Translations under genes and position numbers: made by a program
NCBI GenBank assembly: GCA_039698075.1
Contig: JBDKTJ010000037.1
Location: forward strand, 23,028 to 87,027
Source: JAJFVC01 sp039698075
GTDB lineage: Bacteria > Planctomycetota > Planctomycetia > Pirellulales > Thermoguttaceae
DNA length: 64,000 nt
Direction of reading: 5' to 3'
In this document: piece by piece, positions 1 through 8,322 of the stretch
Position numbering within the stretch: position 1 is the stretch's first letter
Layout of the letters: each line of letters starts with the position of its first letter
Notes under the pieces: generated by a model
Told to the model about the DNA's origin: nothing
Databases searched by the model: none
What the model saw: the letters and a program-made list of their open reading frames with translations, nothing else

Positions 1-2195
1 CGGCGCTGAGCTATTACGACAATCGCGGGCGGACCTGGGAGCGGCAGGCGTACATCAAGGCCCGGACGATCGCCGGCGATCTGTCGCTGGGCGGCGAGTT
101 TTTGGAGACGCTGGGTCCGTGGATCTATCGGCGCTATTTGAGCCACGCCGACATCAGCGGCATCAAGGCCCTGAAGCGGCGGATCGAACAATTGACCGAC
201 GACGTGGGCGGCGGCGCTCGGGACGTGAAAACCGGCCGGGGCGGCATCCGCGACGTCGAGTTCGTCATTCAATTTCTGCAACTGCTCAACGGCGGCGACC
301 TGCCCGAGCTGCGGACCGGCAACACGCTCGAAGCGCTGCGGCAGCTCGAGCACGTCGGATGTTTGACCAATTTGGAGTGGTCGATTCTCGAACAGAATTA
401 TTCGTTCCTGCGGAAGATCGAGCATCGGTTGCAGATCATGCTCGACTTGCAGACGCACCTGCTGCCGGAGAATCGCGACGAGTTGCGGAAGCTGGCGCTG
501 CGGATGGGCTACGCGACCACCGAGGAGCAGTCGGCGCTCGAGGCGTTTTTGGACGATTATCGGGCCAAGACCGAGTTGAACCGCAAAATCCTCGACCATC
601 TGCTGCACGACGCTTTTCACGACGATCAACAGTCGCAGGCCGAGGTGGATTTGGTGCTCGACCCCGACCCGCCCGAGTCGCGGATCGTCGAGGTGTTGGG
701 CAAATATCCGTTCCGCGACGTTCGGCAGGCGTATCGCAACTTGATGTCGCTGGCCGAGGAGCGCATCCGATTTTTGTCGACGCGTCGCTGCCGGCATTTT
801 TTGGCCGCGATCGCGCAGCCGCTGTTGTCGGCCATCGCCGCAACGGCCGACGCGGACTCGACGCTGGTCAATCTGGACAAGGTGAGCGATTCGCTGGGCG
901 GCAAGGGCGTGTTGTGGGAGCTTTTTAGCTTCAATCCGCCGAGTTTGCGGCTGTACGTGGAGTTGTGCGCGTACAGTCCGCACCTGTCGGGCATTTTGAC
1001 GAGCAACCCGGGCATGATCGACAGCTTGATGGACAGCCTGGTGTTGGACAAGCTGCCGACGTTGGAGCAGATGCGGCAGTGGCTGGCCGAGTTGTGCCGC
1101 GGGGCCGAGGACATCGATCCGATCTTGCATAGTTTCAAGAACGACCAGCAACTTTGCGTGGGCGTGCGCGACATTTTGGGCAAGGAGGACGTGCAAGCCA
1201 CGACCGGCGCGTTGTCAGACATCGCCGAGGCGTGTCTCGGGCAGATCGCCGAGACGGAATACGAACGGCTGGCCGCGCGGTTCGGACGGCCTTGCGTGGA
1301 AGAGGGCCATCGGGCGGGCCGGCCGTGCGAGATGGTCGTGTTGGCGCTGGGCAAGTTCGGCGGCCGCGAGATGAACTACCACAGCGACTTGGACGTTATC
1401 TTTCTGTACGAGGCCGACGGCCACACTGCGACGCCGCCCGACGCGGCCGTTCGAGCGACCACGACGAATCAACATTTTTTCAGCGAGTTGGGCCAACGGA
1501 TCATCAAGACAACGACGCGGATGAGCGGCTTTGGGCGGCTCTACGAGATCGACGCCCGATTGCGTCCGACCGGCCGCAGCGGCGCGTTGGCCACGACGTT
1601 CGACGAGTTCGCCCGGTATTTCGCCGAAGGGGGCGGGCAACTTTGGGAGCGGCAGGCGCTGTGCAAGGCCAGGGCCGTGTACGGATCGCCGTCGGCCGTC
1701 AAGGCGGCGGTGTCGGTCGTGGGCAGGGCGGCGTTTTCGCATCGGTGGCGGCACAAGGACGCCGTCGAAATCCGGCAGATGCGGCGGCGCTTGGAAGAAA
1801 CGGCCGCGTCGGCGGGCGACTTGAAACGCGGGCCCGGCGGGTTGGTCGACGTCGAGTTTCTCGTGCAAATGCTCCAACTGAAACACGCCCGGGGCAATCC
1901 GGAACTGCGGTCGCCGAACACGCTTGACGCGCTGGCGGCGCTGCGGCGCGCGGACTTGCTCCGTGCGGACGACTACACGCAATTGAACGCGAACTATCGG
2001 CTGCTGCGGACGATCGAGAGCCGGCTGCGGCTGATGAACTCGACGGCCCGGGACCAGTTGCCGCAAGACTCGGTGGAGTTGACGAAGCTGGCCAATTTGC
2101 TGCACTATCCGAGCCGCGAGGAACTGCTGACGGACTACGAAACGGCGACGCGGCGGATCCGCGGGCTGTTCGATCGGATTTTCGACGAGACGTGA
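1..2195 (+). CDS. glnE: Bifunctional glutamine synthetase adenylyltransferase / adenylyl-removing enzyme (5'-truncated by window edge)
   Basis: GlnE attaches and removes AMP on glutamine synthetase and so tunes nitrogen assimilation. The reading frame is open from base 3, so the gene enters from outside the window; about 730 C-terminal residues of a protein of roughly 1000 are visible. It has the duplicated architecture of the family. The end of the first half carries the motif RGGIRDVEFVIQ. The second half has the nucleotidyltransferase signature GKFGG...SDLDVIFLYE (bases about 1350-1410), followed by GPGGLVDVEFLVQ. The strand partner downstream is convergent (holB), with a hairpin repeat in the 74-bp gap. 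Identity is very secure; the start lies outside the window. Confidence 0.96.
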   Translation, partial: ALSYYDNRGRTWERQAYIKARTIAGDLSLGGEFLETLGPWIYRRYLSHADISGIKALKRRIEQLTDDVGGGARDVKTGRGGIRDVEFVIQFLQLLNGGDLPELRTGNTLEALRQLEHVGCLTNLEWSILEQNYSFLRKIEHRLQIMLDLQTHLLPENRDELRKLALRMGYATTEEQSALEAFLDDYRAKTELNRKILDHLLHDAFHDDQQSQAEVDLVLDPDPPESRIVEVLGKYPFRDVRQAYRNLMSLAEERIRFLSTRRCRHFLAAIAQPLLSAIAATADADSTLVNLDKVSDSLGGKGVLWELFSFNPPSLRLYVELCAYSPHLSGILTSNPGMIDSLMDSLVLDKLPTLEQMRQWLAELCRGAEDIDPILHSFKNDQQLCVGVRDILGKEDVQATTGALSDIAEACLGQIAETEYERLAARFGRPCVEEGHRAGRPCEMVVLALGKFGGREMNYHSDLDVIFLYEADGHTATPPDAAVRATTTNQHFFSELGQRIIKTTTRMSGFGRLYEIDARLRPTGRSGALATTFDEFARYFAEGGGQLWERQALCKARAVYGSPSAVKAAVSVVGRAAFSHRWRHKDAVEIRQMRRRLEETAASAGDLKRGPGGLVDVEFLVQMLQLKHARGNPELRSPNTLDALAALRRADLLRADDYTQLNANYRLLRTIESRLRLMNSTARDQLPQDSVELTKLANLLHYPSREELLTDYETATRRIRGLFDRIFDET

Positions 2196-2243
2196 TTTTC
2201 TCGGGAAAACATGCCCACGGCAAGCGTGGACATGGCGCCCAAC
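2196..2243. repeat. 48-bp hairpin-containing dispersed repeat, copy 1
   Basis: Begins directly after the glnE stop codon. CATGCCCACG (2210-2219) and CGTGGACATG (2225-2234) form a 10-bp inverted repeat with one mismatch and a GCAAG loop, preceded by TTTTCTCGGGAAAA. Copy 2 at 39242-39289 matches at 44 of 48 positions. Both copies lie between convergent genes, so a terminator or REP-like role is inferred. Confidence 0.8.
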
Positions 2244-2269
2244 CCGCTACAGCGAGAGGGCGGCCGCGG

Positions 2270-3256
2270 TCAGTCGTCGCGGGCCAAGTCGTCGGCCCAG
2301 CATTCGATGAGCGTGGTCTGGTTGGCGTTGCGGTCGATCTGTTCGAGCGCGTCGAGGCAGCGTTCCAGACGGGCGGCGGTCCGGTCGCTCATCGTGGCGT
2401 CGCATGGCTCGCGCAGTCGGCGGCGATAAAACTCGACGGCCATGCCGATCACCTGCCGCAAGCGGGCTCGACGCGCCGACGCCTCTTTGCCGGCCTGATC
2501 GACGAACGTCGACACCGTGTGGCCCAGCTCGACGCTTTCGAGCATGGGCTTCGAGAGTCGCTCGACCATCGCGTCGCGGAACGACCAAAGTTCGCCGTCC
2601 GATAGATCGCGGGCCCGCTCCAGACTGCCTTCGCTGTGCTGCGCGAGCCGATGGGCCTCGGCCGGGTCCGCCGTCAGTCCGCTGGACAACACGAGTCGTT
2701 CGACCACGTCGAGCGGCAGCGGTTGAAACCGGATCAATTGGCAGCGGGAGCGGATCGTCGGCAATTGTTTGGCCGGGCTGGTGCCAATCAGGATCAACAC
2801 GGATCGGGGCGGCGGCTCTTCGAGCGTTTTCAGCAGGGCGTTGGCGCCTTCGGGATTCAAAAAGTCGGCGTCGTCGATGATGGCGATTTTTCGTCCGCCG
2901 AGGCTCGGTTTCAGGGATAAATTGTGGCACAGGCCCTCGCGGCGCCGATGCTCGCGTTCGCCGATCAGCAGCTCCAGCGGCAGGAACGATTTGTCGTCCG
3001 GCTTTGAGACGACGTCCACATCGGGATGCGTTCCGGCGGCGATCTGCAAACACGACGGGCACGCGCCGCAGGGGTCCAACGCCGTCTCGGGCCGCGTCGT
3101 GCAGAGCATCGCCTGGGCCAGCTTCAACGCGAAGGTGCGTTTGCCGACGCCCGGCGGACCGACGAACAAGAAACTGCTGGCCAATCGTCCGCGGCCGATC
3201 GCCCGGCGAAACTCTTCGACCACGTCGTCGTGTCCGTCAATTCCGTGCCAAGCCAT
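2270..3256 (-). CDS. holB: DNA polymerase III delta' subunit (clamp loader)
   Basis: An AAA+ clamp-loader subunit that helps load the beta clamp on DNA. The 328-residue product has Walker A GPPGVGKRT near residue 35. A zinc-binding cysteine cluster CGACPSC follows, then the acidic Walker B region IIDDAD, a LLKTLEEPP motif and the sensor/SRC motif (IRSRC), in the family order. The chosen ATG at 3256 begins MAWHGIDGH, the usual start of such proteins; the frame stays open further upstream, but that part overlaps tmk and looks non-coding. It lies 56 bp downstream of tmk on the same strand, the classic tmk-holB pairing. Delta' versus gamma/tau rests on length and neighbour. Confidence 0.9.
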   Translation of the reverse strand: MAWHGIDGHDDVVEEFRRAIGRGRLASSFLFVGPPGVGKRTFALKLAQAMLCTTRPETALDPCGACPSCLQIAAGTHPDVDVVSKPDDKSFLPLELLIGEREHRRREGLCHNLSLKPSLGGRKIAIIDDADFLNPEGANALLKTLEEPPPRSVLILIGTSPAKQLPTIRSRCQLIRFQPLPLDVVERLVLSSGLTADPAEAHRLAQHSEGSLERARDLSDGELWSFRDAMVERLSKPMLESVELGHTVSTFVDQAGKEASARRARLRQVIGMAVEFYRRRLREPCDATMSDRTAARLERCLDALEQIDRNANQTTLIECWADDLARDD

Positions 3257-3312
3257 TTTGGAGTCGAGTGGAGAGGGTGAGGTCGAAGGGTGCGAGGACG
3301 GACGTTTTGTTT

Positions 3313-3924
3313 TTAACCCTGTTTTCCAACGATTTTTCGGATTTCCGCCTGCACCTCGTCGATGGACCGCGTGGCGTCGACGACAAAGATGGCGTCGGGC
3401 GATTTTTGGGCCTCGGTCAAAAACCCCTCGCGCACTCGGGCGTGAAAGGCCGCGCCTTGCAATTCCATGCGGTCCAACGGCCGTTGAATTCTTGCGGCGG
3501 CAGCCTCGACCGGCATGTCGAGCACGATGGTCGCGTCGGGCAGCAGCCCGCCGGTGGCCACGCGGCCCACTTGCCAAAGCGTCGGGACGTCGAGCCCGCC
3601 GGCGTAGCCTTGATAGACCACGTTGGCCAGCAGGTAGCGATCGCAGAGCACGGTCTTGCCTTGGTCCAAGGCGGGGCGGATGACCTGCTCGACCATTTGG
3701 GCCCGGGCCGCCATGTACAACAGCATCTCGCTGCGGCGGTGAATCGCCAGGTCGTGACGATTGAGCAGCAGGTGGCGCACGGCCTCGCCCAACGGGGTGC
3801 TGCCGGGATCGCGGCACAAAACCACCGGACGGCCTTGCTGCTCGAGCCAAGCGGCGAGCAACTTCAATTGGGTGGACTTGCCGGCGCCGTCGCCGCCGTC
3901 GATGGAAATAAATTGGGCGTTCAT
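3313..3924 (-). CDS. tmk: Thymidylate kinase
   Basis: Phosphorylates dTMP to dTDP in DNA precursor synthesis. The 203-residue length is normal for the family. The P-loop DGGDGAGKST is at residues 9-18, followed by the DPGSTPLGE motif (DRX/dTMP-binding region) and the DRY motif (CDRYLLANVVYQG). The ATG at 3924 gives MNAQFISIDGG, with the P-loop strand directly at the N-terminus as in other Tmk proteins; an upstream ATG at 3966 would add 14 unrelated residues. First gene of a tmk-holB unit. Divergent from the SIS gene, with 175 bp between the start codons. Confidence 0.94.
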   Translation of the reverse strand: MNAQFISIDGGDGAGKSTQLKLLAAWLEQQGRPVVLCRDPGSTPLGEAVRHLLLNRHDLAIHRRSEMLLYMAARAQMVEQVIRPALDQGKTVLCDRYLLANVVYQGYAGGLDVPTLWQVGRVATGGLLPDATIVLDMPVEAAAARIQRPLDRMELQGAAFHARVREGFLTEAQKSPDAIFVVDATRSIDEVQAEIRKIVGKQG

Positions 3925-4017
3925 TCGAGGTTCCAGGGAATGGTAGGAAGATACCGCGCCGGCCATTTGGTCGCCAGGGCCGTATCCCAGGGGGGATTGC
4001 TTTTGCCGTTCCCCCTA

Positions 4018-4046
4018 TTGAACGGAATCCGGCTAAGTTTTATACT
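4018..4046 (+). promoter_or_regulatory. Sigma-70-type promoter for the SIS/PIG-L operon
   Basis: TTGAAC (4018-4023), a 17-bp spacer and TATACT (4041-4046). The predicted transcription start near 4053 leaves a leader of about 47 nt before the ATG at 4100. Confidence 0.6.
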
Positions 4047-4099
4047 GAGGGGTTCTGGATAATTTCTTTTGTTTCCCCGATGACCTCACGAGAGCACAA

Positions 4100-5122
4100 A
4101 TGAATCCACGCGACTCAAAATACGGCAAGTTCGCCTTGGTCCAAGAGATGCTTGAGACGCCGGGCGTGATTGAGAAACTCGATTTGCAGGAGGCCGCCGA
4201 GGCCGCCAAGACGATTCGACAGACCGGTCGGCTGTTTTTGACGGGCGAGGGTTCGAGCCGCATCTTTCCGGCCAAGAATTTGATCTGCGAAATCCTGCGG
4301 CAGGGGTTGCCGTTGAGCGTCGCCACCGAGGGCGCTCGGCAGTCGCATGAATACGACCTGAGCGGTTTCGCCGTTTTCGGGGCCAGCAACAGCGGACGCA
4401 CGAAAGAGTTGATCTCGCTGTTCACCCAGTTGGGCAAGCAAGGCCACAAGAAGCGATTCGGGTTGACGGCCAACAGCCCGTGCTTGCTGGAAGAAGTGAC
4501 CGATCGCTGCTACACGCTCGGCTGCGGCAAGGAGAACGCGGTGGCCGCGACCAAAAGCGTCGTGGAGCAGGCGTTGGTGTATCGGTCGCTGTTGTTGCCG
4601 TGGGAGAACGGCTCGCCGATGGCGGCCCAACAGTCCGCGGCGGCCCAAAAGGCCCGGGAGGTTTTGGAGGCCGAGTTGGACCCCGCGTTGATCGCCAAGT
4701 TGGCCAAGGCCCCGATGTTGTATTTCGCCGGCCGCAACAACGGCGTGGCCGAGGAATTGACGCTCAAGACGAACGAGATCACGCACAAGAAGAGCGATTA
4801 CCTCGAAGGCACCTACGCGGTCCACGGCGTCGAGGAGGTGATGCGGTCCGACGAAGTGGTGATCGTGGTCGACCCGTTCCCGGCCGAAGTGGACAAGTTC
4901 AAAAAATCGCTGGTCGACGGCGTGGGCATGACGGTGATCGCCATTTCGGATCAAGAGACGTCGCTGCCGACGATCCGCATTCCTCGCGTGGAGGGCTATC
5001 AGACGGTGCTGCAATTGCTGGCCGGCTGGAACATTTTGGTGCACGTCGGCGTGGCGTTGGGCATCAACCTGGACAAGGCCGAGCGGGCTCGAAAGATCGG
5101 CAACGAATTCACCGGCGGGTGA
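4100..5122 (+). CDS. Double-SIS-domain sugar isomerase/deaminase-like protein (AgaS/GlmS-isomerase type)
   Basis: SIS domains bind phosphosugars. Members of this layout deaminate or isomerise amino-sugar or ketosamine phosphates. The 340-residue product has two SIS modules. The first (about residues 30-170) holds GEGSSRIFPAK and GASNSGRTKELI, the Ser/Thr-rich phosphosugar loop, and ENAVAATKS like the GlmS isomerase domain. The second (about 190-330) holds YFAGRNNGVAEELTLKTNEI. There is no glutaminase domain, so it is not GlmS itself. First gene of a co-directional run with a PIG-L deacetylase (gap 37 bp), an amidotransferase-like protein and a phosphofructokinase, which suggests amino-sugar use. 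Exact substrate unknown. Confidence 0.82.
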   Translation: MNPRDSKYGKFALVQEMLETPGVIEKLDLQEAAEAAKTIRQTGRLFLTGEGSSRIFPAKNLICEILRQGLPLSVATEGARQSHEYDLSGFAVFGASNSGRTKELISLFTQLGKQGHKKRFGLTANSPCLLEEVTDRCYTLGCGKENAVAATKSVVEQALVYRSLLLPWENGSPMAAQQSAAAQKAREVLEAELDPALIAKLAKAPMLYFAGRNNGVAEELTLKTNEITHKKSDYLEGTYAVHGVEEVMRSDEVVIVVDPFPAEVDKFKKSLVDGVGMTVIAISDQETSLPTIRIPRVEGYQTVLQLLAGWNILVHVGVALGINLDKAERARKIGNEFTGG

Positions 5123-5159
5123 GAACATTCTTAAGTTGGTATCAAGGGACTCGACGATC

Positions 5160-5990
5160 ATGTCGGATTGCATTCGATTTTTGCGGCGCGGGGAGAACGG
5201 CGTTTCAGCGACGTCGAAGATTGCGGAGTTGTTTCCGGATTGGCGGGGCGCGGACGAGCGTTGGATGTTCGTCTCGCCGCACGACGACGACGTAGTGATC
5301 GGCGCCGGGCTGACGTTTCAGGTGGGGCTGGCCGTCGGGGCGTCGGTGCACGCCGTGGTGGTCACCGACGGCCGGATGGGCTACTGCCGATTCGAGCAGC
5401 GGCGGAGCATCATCAAAATTCGCCGCGAGGAGACCGAAAAAGCGTATGAAATCCTCGGGTTGCCGGCGGATCATCTGCGGTTTCTGGAATGTCCCGACTG
5501 CAATTTGAACGCCTATCGCGGGCGTCACTTCACGACGATTGGCGCGCCGACGGAGATTGAAGGGGCGGGCGGAATGCAAAACGCGCTGACGTACGCCTTG
5601 CGGCAAGTGCGTCCGAATCGGGTGTTTCTGCCTACGCACGCCGATCTGCATCCGGACCATCAGATCGTCCACGAGGAGACGCTCATCAGCCTGTTCCACG
5701 CGCAGGGCAACATCTGGCCGGAGCTGGGCGATCCGATCGCTGAGGTGCCGAAGGTTTACGAGTTCGCCTGCTATTGCGATTTCCCCGAGCCGCCGCAGAT
5801 TCGGGTGGAGGCGACGCCGCTGATGTTGGAGGCCAAGCTCGACGCGATTCGGGCGTTCGCCAGCCAGGAGCAGATCGAAACGGTCGTGGCGATCCAGCGC
5901 GAGGCGGGAGCGATCGAGTATCTGCGCGAGTTGGGATTCCATTTCTACAATCCCGCACAGTATCACGCGATGTTCGCGGGGGCGTCGTGA
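5160..5990 (+). CDS. PIG-L family deacetylase
   Basis: Zinc-dependent N-deacetylase of the PIG-L/LmbE family, which typically acts on N-acetylglucosaminyl compounds. The 276-residue product carries the metal motif SPHDDDVVIG early (about residue 40) and the second ligand motif THADLHPDHQ about 150 residues in, the expected spacing. The ATG at 5160 (MSDCIRF) has AAGGGA 10 nt upstream; an earlier alternative start at 5136 is possible but less conserved-looking. Its stop overlaps the next start as TGATG, so the two are probably translationally coupled. Confidence 0.85.
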   Translation: MSDCIRFLRRGENGVSATSKIAELFPDWRGADERWMFVSPHDDDVVIGAGLTFQVGLAVGASVHAVVVTDGRMGYCRFEQRRSIIKIRREETEKAYEILGLPADHLRFLECPDCNLNAYRGRHFTTIGAPTEIEGAGGMQNALTYALRQVRPNRVFLPTHADLHPDHQIVHEETLISLFHAQGNIWPELGDPIAEVPKVYEFACYCDFPEPPQIRVEATPLMLEAKLDAIRAFASQEQIETVVAIQREAGAIEYLRELGFHFYNPAQYHAMFAGAS

Positions 5991-6736
5991 TGGCGGCGAA
6001 GGTCTGCTATTTGGGCGACGATTTTTTGACCGGCGCGGCGGGCTATCTGGCTGCGATCATGCTGCATTACGGCATGGAGTTCGACTACGTGCCCAGCGCC
6101 GAGTCGCCGCCTGAGGGTTTTTTGGACCGTGCCTATGCGTTGTACGCCGTGAGCGACTATCCGGCCCGGCGTTTCGGCCAGCCGGCCATGCGGCACGTGG
6201 TCGAGTGCGTCGATCGCGGGTCGGGGTTGCTGATGCTGGGCGGCTGGGAGAGTTTTTTTGGCCGGTTGGGCGAGTATCACGAGTCGCCGCTGGCCGACGC
6301 GCTGCCGGTCGAAATCGCTCGGGCGGACGACCGCACGAACTGCGCGCAGCCGTGTCTGGTCGAGGCCGCGATGGAGCATCCGATCACGGCGGGCTTGCCG
6401 TGGGATCGGCCGCCGGGGATCGGCGGGTTCAATCGGTTCACGCCGCGCGGCGACGCGCAAGTGGTGTTGAACAGCGTCCAATTCGACGTGCGGCATGAAG
6501 ACGAACGATTTCAGTTTTGGCCGGGCCGACGGTCGCCGTTGCTGGTCGTGGGGCAACATGGGCAGGGTCGCACCGCGGCGTTGGCCACCGACGCGGCGCC
6601 GCACTGGGTCGGCGGGATGGTCGATTGGGGCGATCGTCGCATGATTCAGGAAGTGGCCGGCGCGGAGGTCGAGGTCGGCGGCTGGTACGCCCAGTTTTTT
6701 CACCAACTGCTGGCGTGGACCGGCGGATGGCTTTAG
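5990..6736 (+). CDS. Glutamine amidotransferase-like (class I GATase fold) protein
   Basis: A 248-residue protein. It has the Rossmann-like layout of class I amidotransferase-like domains found widely in planctomycetes: KVCYLGDDFLTGAAGYL at the start, a GLLMLGGWESFFG segment at about residues 78-90, and a C-terminal LLVVGQHGQGRTAALATDAAPHW. The residue that would be the nucleophilic Cys of true glutaminases is not visible at the GG(W)ES position, so amide hydrolysis is doubtful and a sugar- or cofactor-binding role is possible. The start overlaps the PIG-L stop by one base, so the two are almost certainly co-expressed. Confidence 0.7.
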   Translation: MAAKVCYLGDDFLTGAAGYLAAIMLHYGMEFDYVPSAESPPEGFLDRAYALYAVSDYPARRFGQPAMRHVVECVDRGSGLLMLGGWESFFGRLGEYHESPLADALPVEIARADDRTNCAQPCLVEAAMEHPITAGLPWDRPPGIGGFNRFTPRGDAQVVLNSVQFDVRHEDERFQFWPGRRSPLLVVGQHGQGRTAALATDAAPHWVGGMVDWGDRRMIQEVAGAEVEVGGWYAQFFHQLLAWTGGWL

Positions 6737-6805
6737 AGCAAGTTTCCGATTTGTGTAGCGGTTTTAGAAACTTCCCCATTACCGAATTACCGAGAGAACT
6801 CCAAA

Positions 6806-7999
6806 ATGCTTCGAGGCAATGCGATTCTTGGACAAAGCGGCGGACCGACCAGCGTGATCAACGCTAGTTTGTGCGGGATCATTCAAGAGTGTTTGAAGCA
6901 GAAGGCGATCGGCAAAACGTTGGGGATGCGGTTCGGCATCGAAGGATTCATGCAGGGCGAGGTGCTCGATCTGGGCCGCGAGTCGGCCGCGGTGATCGAG
7001 GGGCTGCGCACGACGCCCAGTTCCGCCTTGGGCAGTTGCCGTCACAAGCTGAAGGACGCCGATTTCCCGAAAGTGCTCGAAATGCTCAAAAAGCACGACG
7101 TCCGATACTATTTTCTGATCGGCGGCAACGACACGATGGACACGATTCATCGCGTCGAGGGGTACTGTCGCCAGCAGGGCTACGAGTTGATCGGCGTCGG
7201 CGTGCCCAAAACAGTCGACAACGATCTGTGCGGGACGGACCACACGCCGGGGTTCGGCAGCGCGGCCCGCTATGTGGCGATGTCGGTCCAGCAGGCCGGA
7301 CTGTTGGCCCGGGATATGAAGCGGGTCGATCAGTACGTGATTTTTCAGACGGTGGGTCGTTCGGCCGGTTGGCTGCCGGCGTCGGCCGCGTTGGCCAAGC
7401 GTTCGGAGGACGACGCGCCGCACATTATTTTGCTGCCGGAGCGGGCTTTTGATCGCGACAAGTTTTTGGCGACGGTGCGTCGCTGTCACGAGCGCTACGG
7501 CTGGTGCAGTATCGTGTGCGGCGAGGGCGTTTGTTACGCCGACGGCACGCCAATCAGCGCGTCGCAAACGAAAGACAAGTTCGCCAACGTGGAGTTCGGC
7601 GCGATGGGCGGCACCAGCGCCGCGATGATGTTGCACCGGATGATTCGCGACGAGTTCGGATGGCGGGGCGAGTTCCAAGTGTGCGAATCGCTGCAAATGT
7701 GCGCCGCCGATCGGACCTGTCCGGGCGATGTGGAAGAAGCCTACGCCTGCGGACGGCGGGCTGTCGAGTTGGCCGTTGCTGGCACGTCGGGCGTCATGGT
7801 CAGCATTGTCCGCGAGTCGACCGATCCGTATCGGTGGTCGTTGGGCACGGCGCCGCTGGCCGAAGTGGCGTTGGGCGCGAAGCCGATGCCGGACGAGTAC
7901 ATCGGCGACGAAAGGCTTTTTGTAACCCAGGCGTGCGTCGACTATCTGAAACCGCTGGTGGGTCCGCTGCCCCAATACGTGCGATTGGGCAACGCGTAG
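6806..7999 (+). CDS. 6-phosphofructokinase, probably pyrophosphate-dependent
   Basis: Phosphorylates fructose-6-phosphate (or a related ketose phosphate) in glycolysis. The 397-residue protein has GQSGGPTSVINAS at the N-terminus (phosphoryl donor site), IGGNDTMD at residues 105-112, and VPKTVDND with Lys135. In this family a Lys at that position in place of the Gly of ATP enzymes marks pyrophosphate use. Later segments include GFGSAARY and a MGGTSAAMM loop. It follows the amidotransferase-like gene by 69 bp on the same strand. PPi specificity follows from the family rule; activity on fructose-6-phosphate versus tagatose-6-phosphate is open given its amino-sugar neighbours. Confidence 0.88.
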   Translation: MLRGNAILGQSGGPTSVINASLCGIIQECLKQKAIGKTLGMRFGIEGFMQGEVLDLGRESAAVIEGLRTTPSSALGSCRHKLKDADFPKVLEMLKKHDVRYYFLIGGNDTMDTIHRVEGYCRQQGYELIGVGVPKTVDNDLCGTDHTPGFGSAARYVAMSVQQAGLLARDMKRVDQYVIFQTVGRSAGWLPASAALAKRSEDDAPHIILLPERAFDRDKFLATVRRCHERYGWCSIVCGEGVCYADGTPISASQTKDKFANVEFGAMGGTSAAMMLHRMIRDEFGWRGEFQVCESLQMCAADRTCPGDVEEAYACGRRAVELAVAGTSGVMVSIVRESTDPYRWSLGTAPLAEVALGAKPMPDEYIGDERLFVTQACVDYLKPLVGPLPQYVRLGNA

Positions 8000-8029
8000 C
8001 CCGGTTTTTGCGTCCTCAACGCCGCCGGC

Positions 8030-8057
8030 TTGCTTTTTGCGGTGGATGTGTTACAAT
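8030..8057 (+). promoter_or_regulatory. Promoter of the toxin-antitoxin pair
   Basis: TTGCTT (8030-8035), a 16-bp spacer and TACAAT (8052-8057). The -10 lies inside the palindrome at 8044-8068, so binding there would block RNA polymerase. Confidence 0.6.
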
Positions 8058-8068
8058 GTCTTACATCC
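8044..8068. promoter_or_regulatory. Palindromic operator overlapping the -10 of the toxin-antitoxin promoter
   Basis: A 25-bp inverted repeat: GGATGT (8044-8049) pairs with ACATCC (8063-8068), and inside it ACA (8053-8055) mirrors TGT (8057-8059). It can also be read as two abutting TGT-N3-ACA units. This is the design expected of a ribbon-helix-helix autorepressor site; binding itself is inferred. Confidence 0.6.
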
Positions 8069-8100
8069 AGGGCGGTCGTTGCGCCCCAGGGGGAGGTTCC

Positions 8101-8322
8101 ATGAATTCCAATACGCTGACCATTCGAATTCCCGATGAATTGAGGGCGGATTTGCAGGCCATCAGCGATCGGCGGCATGTGCCGGTCAGCGATTTAGTGC
8201 GGGCTTCGCTGCGCCGTTATGTGGCGGTGGAGCGGTTTCGCACGCTGCGTGGAAAGACGCTTCCGTTCGCCGAAGCGCAGGGACTGTTGACCGACGAGGA
8301 CGTCTTTCGGGCGATTTCATGA
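8101..8322 (+). CDS. Ribbon-helix-helix antitoxin (CopG/Arc type)
   Basis: A 73-residue protein whose N-terminus TLTIRIPDELRADLQAISDRRHVPVSDLVRASLRRYV is a textbook RHH fold: a beta strand for DNA contact, then two helices. The C-terminal tail (residues about 45-73) would bind the toxin. The ATG at 8101 has GGGGAGG about 7 nt upstream. An in-frame ATG at 8056 lies inside the -10 element and cannot be used from that promoter. The stop overlaps the toxin start as ATGA (8319-8322). It probably represses its own operon through the palindrome at 8044-8068. Confidence 0.85.
   Translation: MNSNTLTIRIPDELRADLQAISDRRHVPVSDLVRASLRRYVAVERFRTLRGKTLPFAEAQGLLTDEDVFRAIS

Noticed and set aside
2457..2465. 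CGCAAGCGG as a strictly intergenic signal
   Set aside because: The bare 9-mer also occurs within holB (2457-2465) and within the gene at 35481 (about 36367), so only the extended 20-bp form is reported.
3004..4062. 352-residue plus-strand frame opposite tmk-holB
   Set aside because: Antisense to two well-conserved genes, no motif, and it crosses the promoter region of the SIS operon.
8056..8322. Longer antitoxin starting at the ATG at 8056
   Set aside because: That ATG is inside the -10 element and operator; the ATG at 8101 has a strong RBS and begins the RHH strand.
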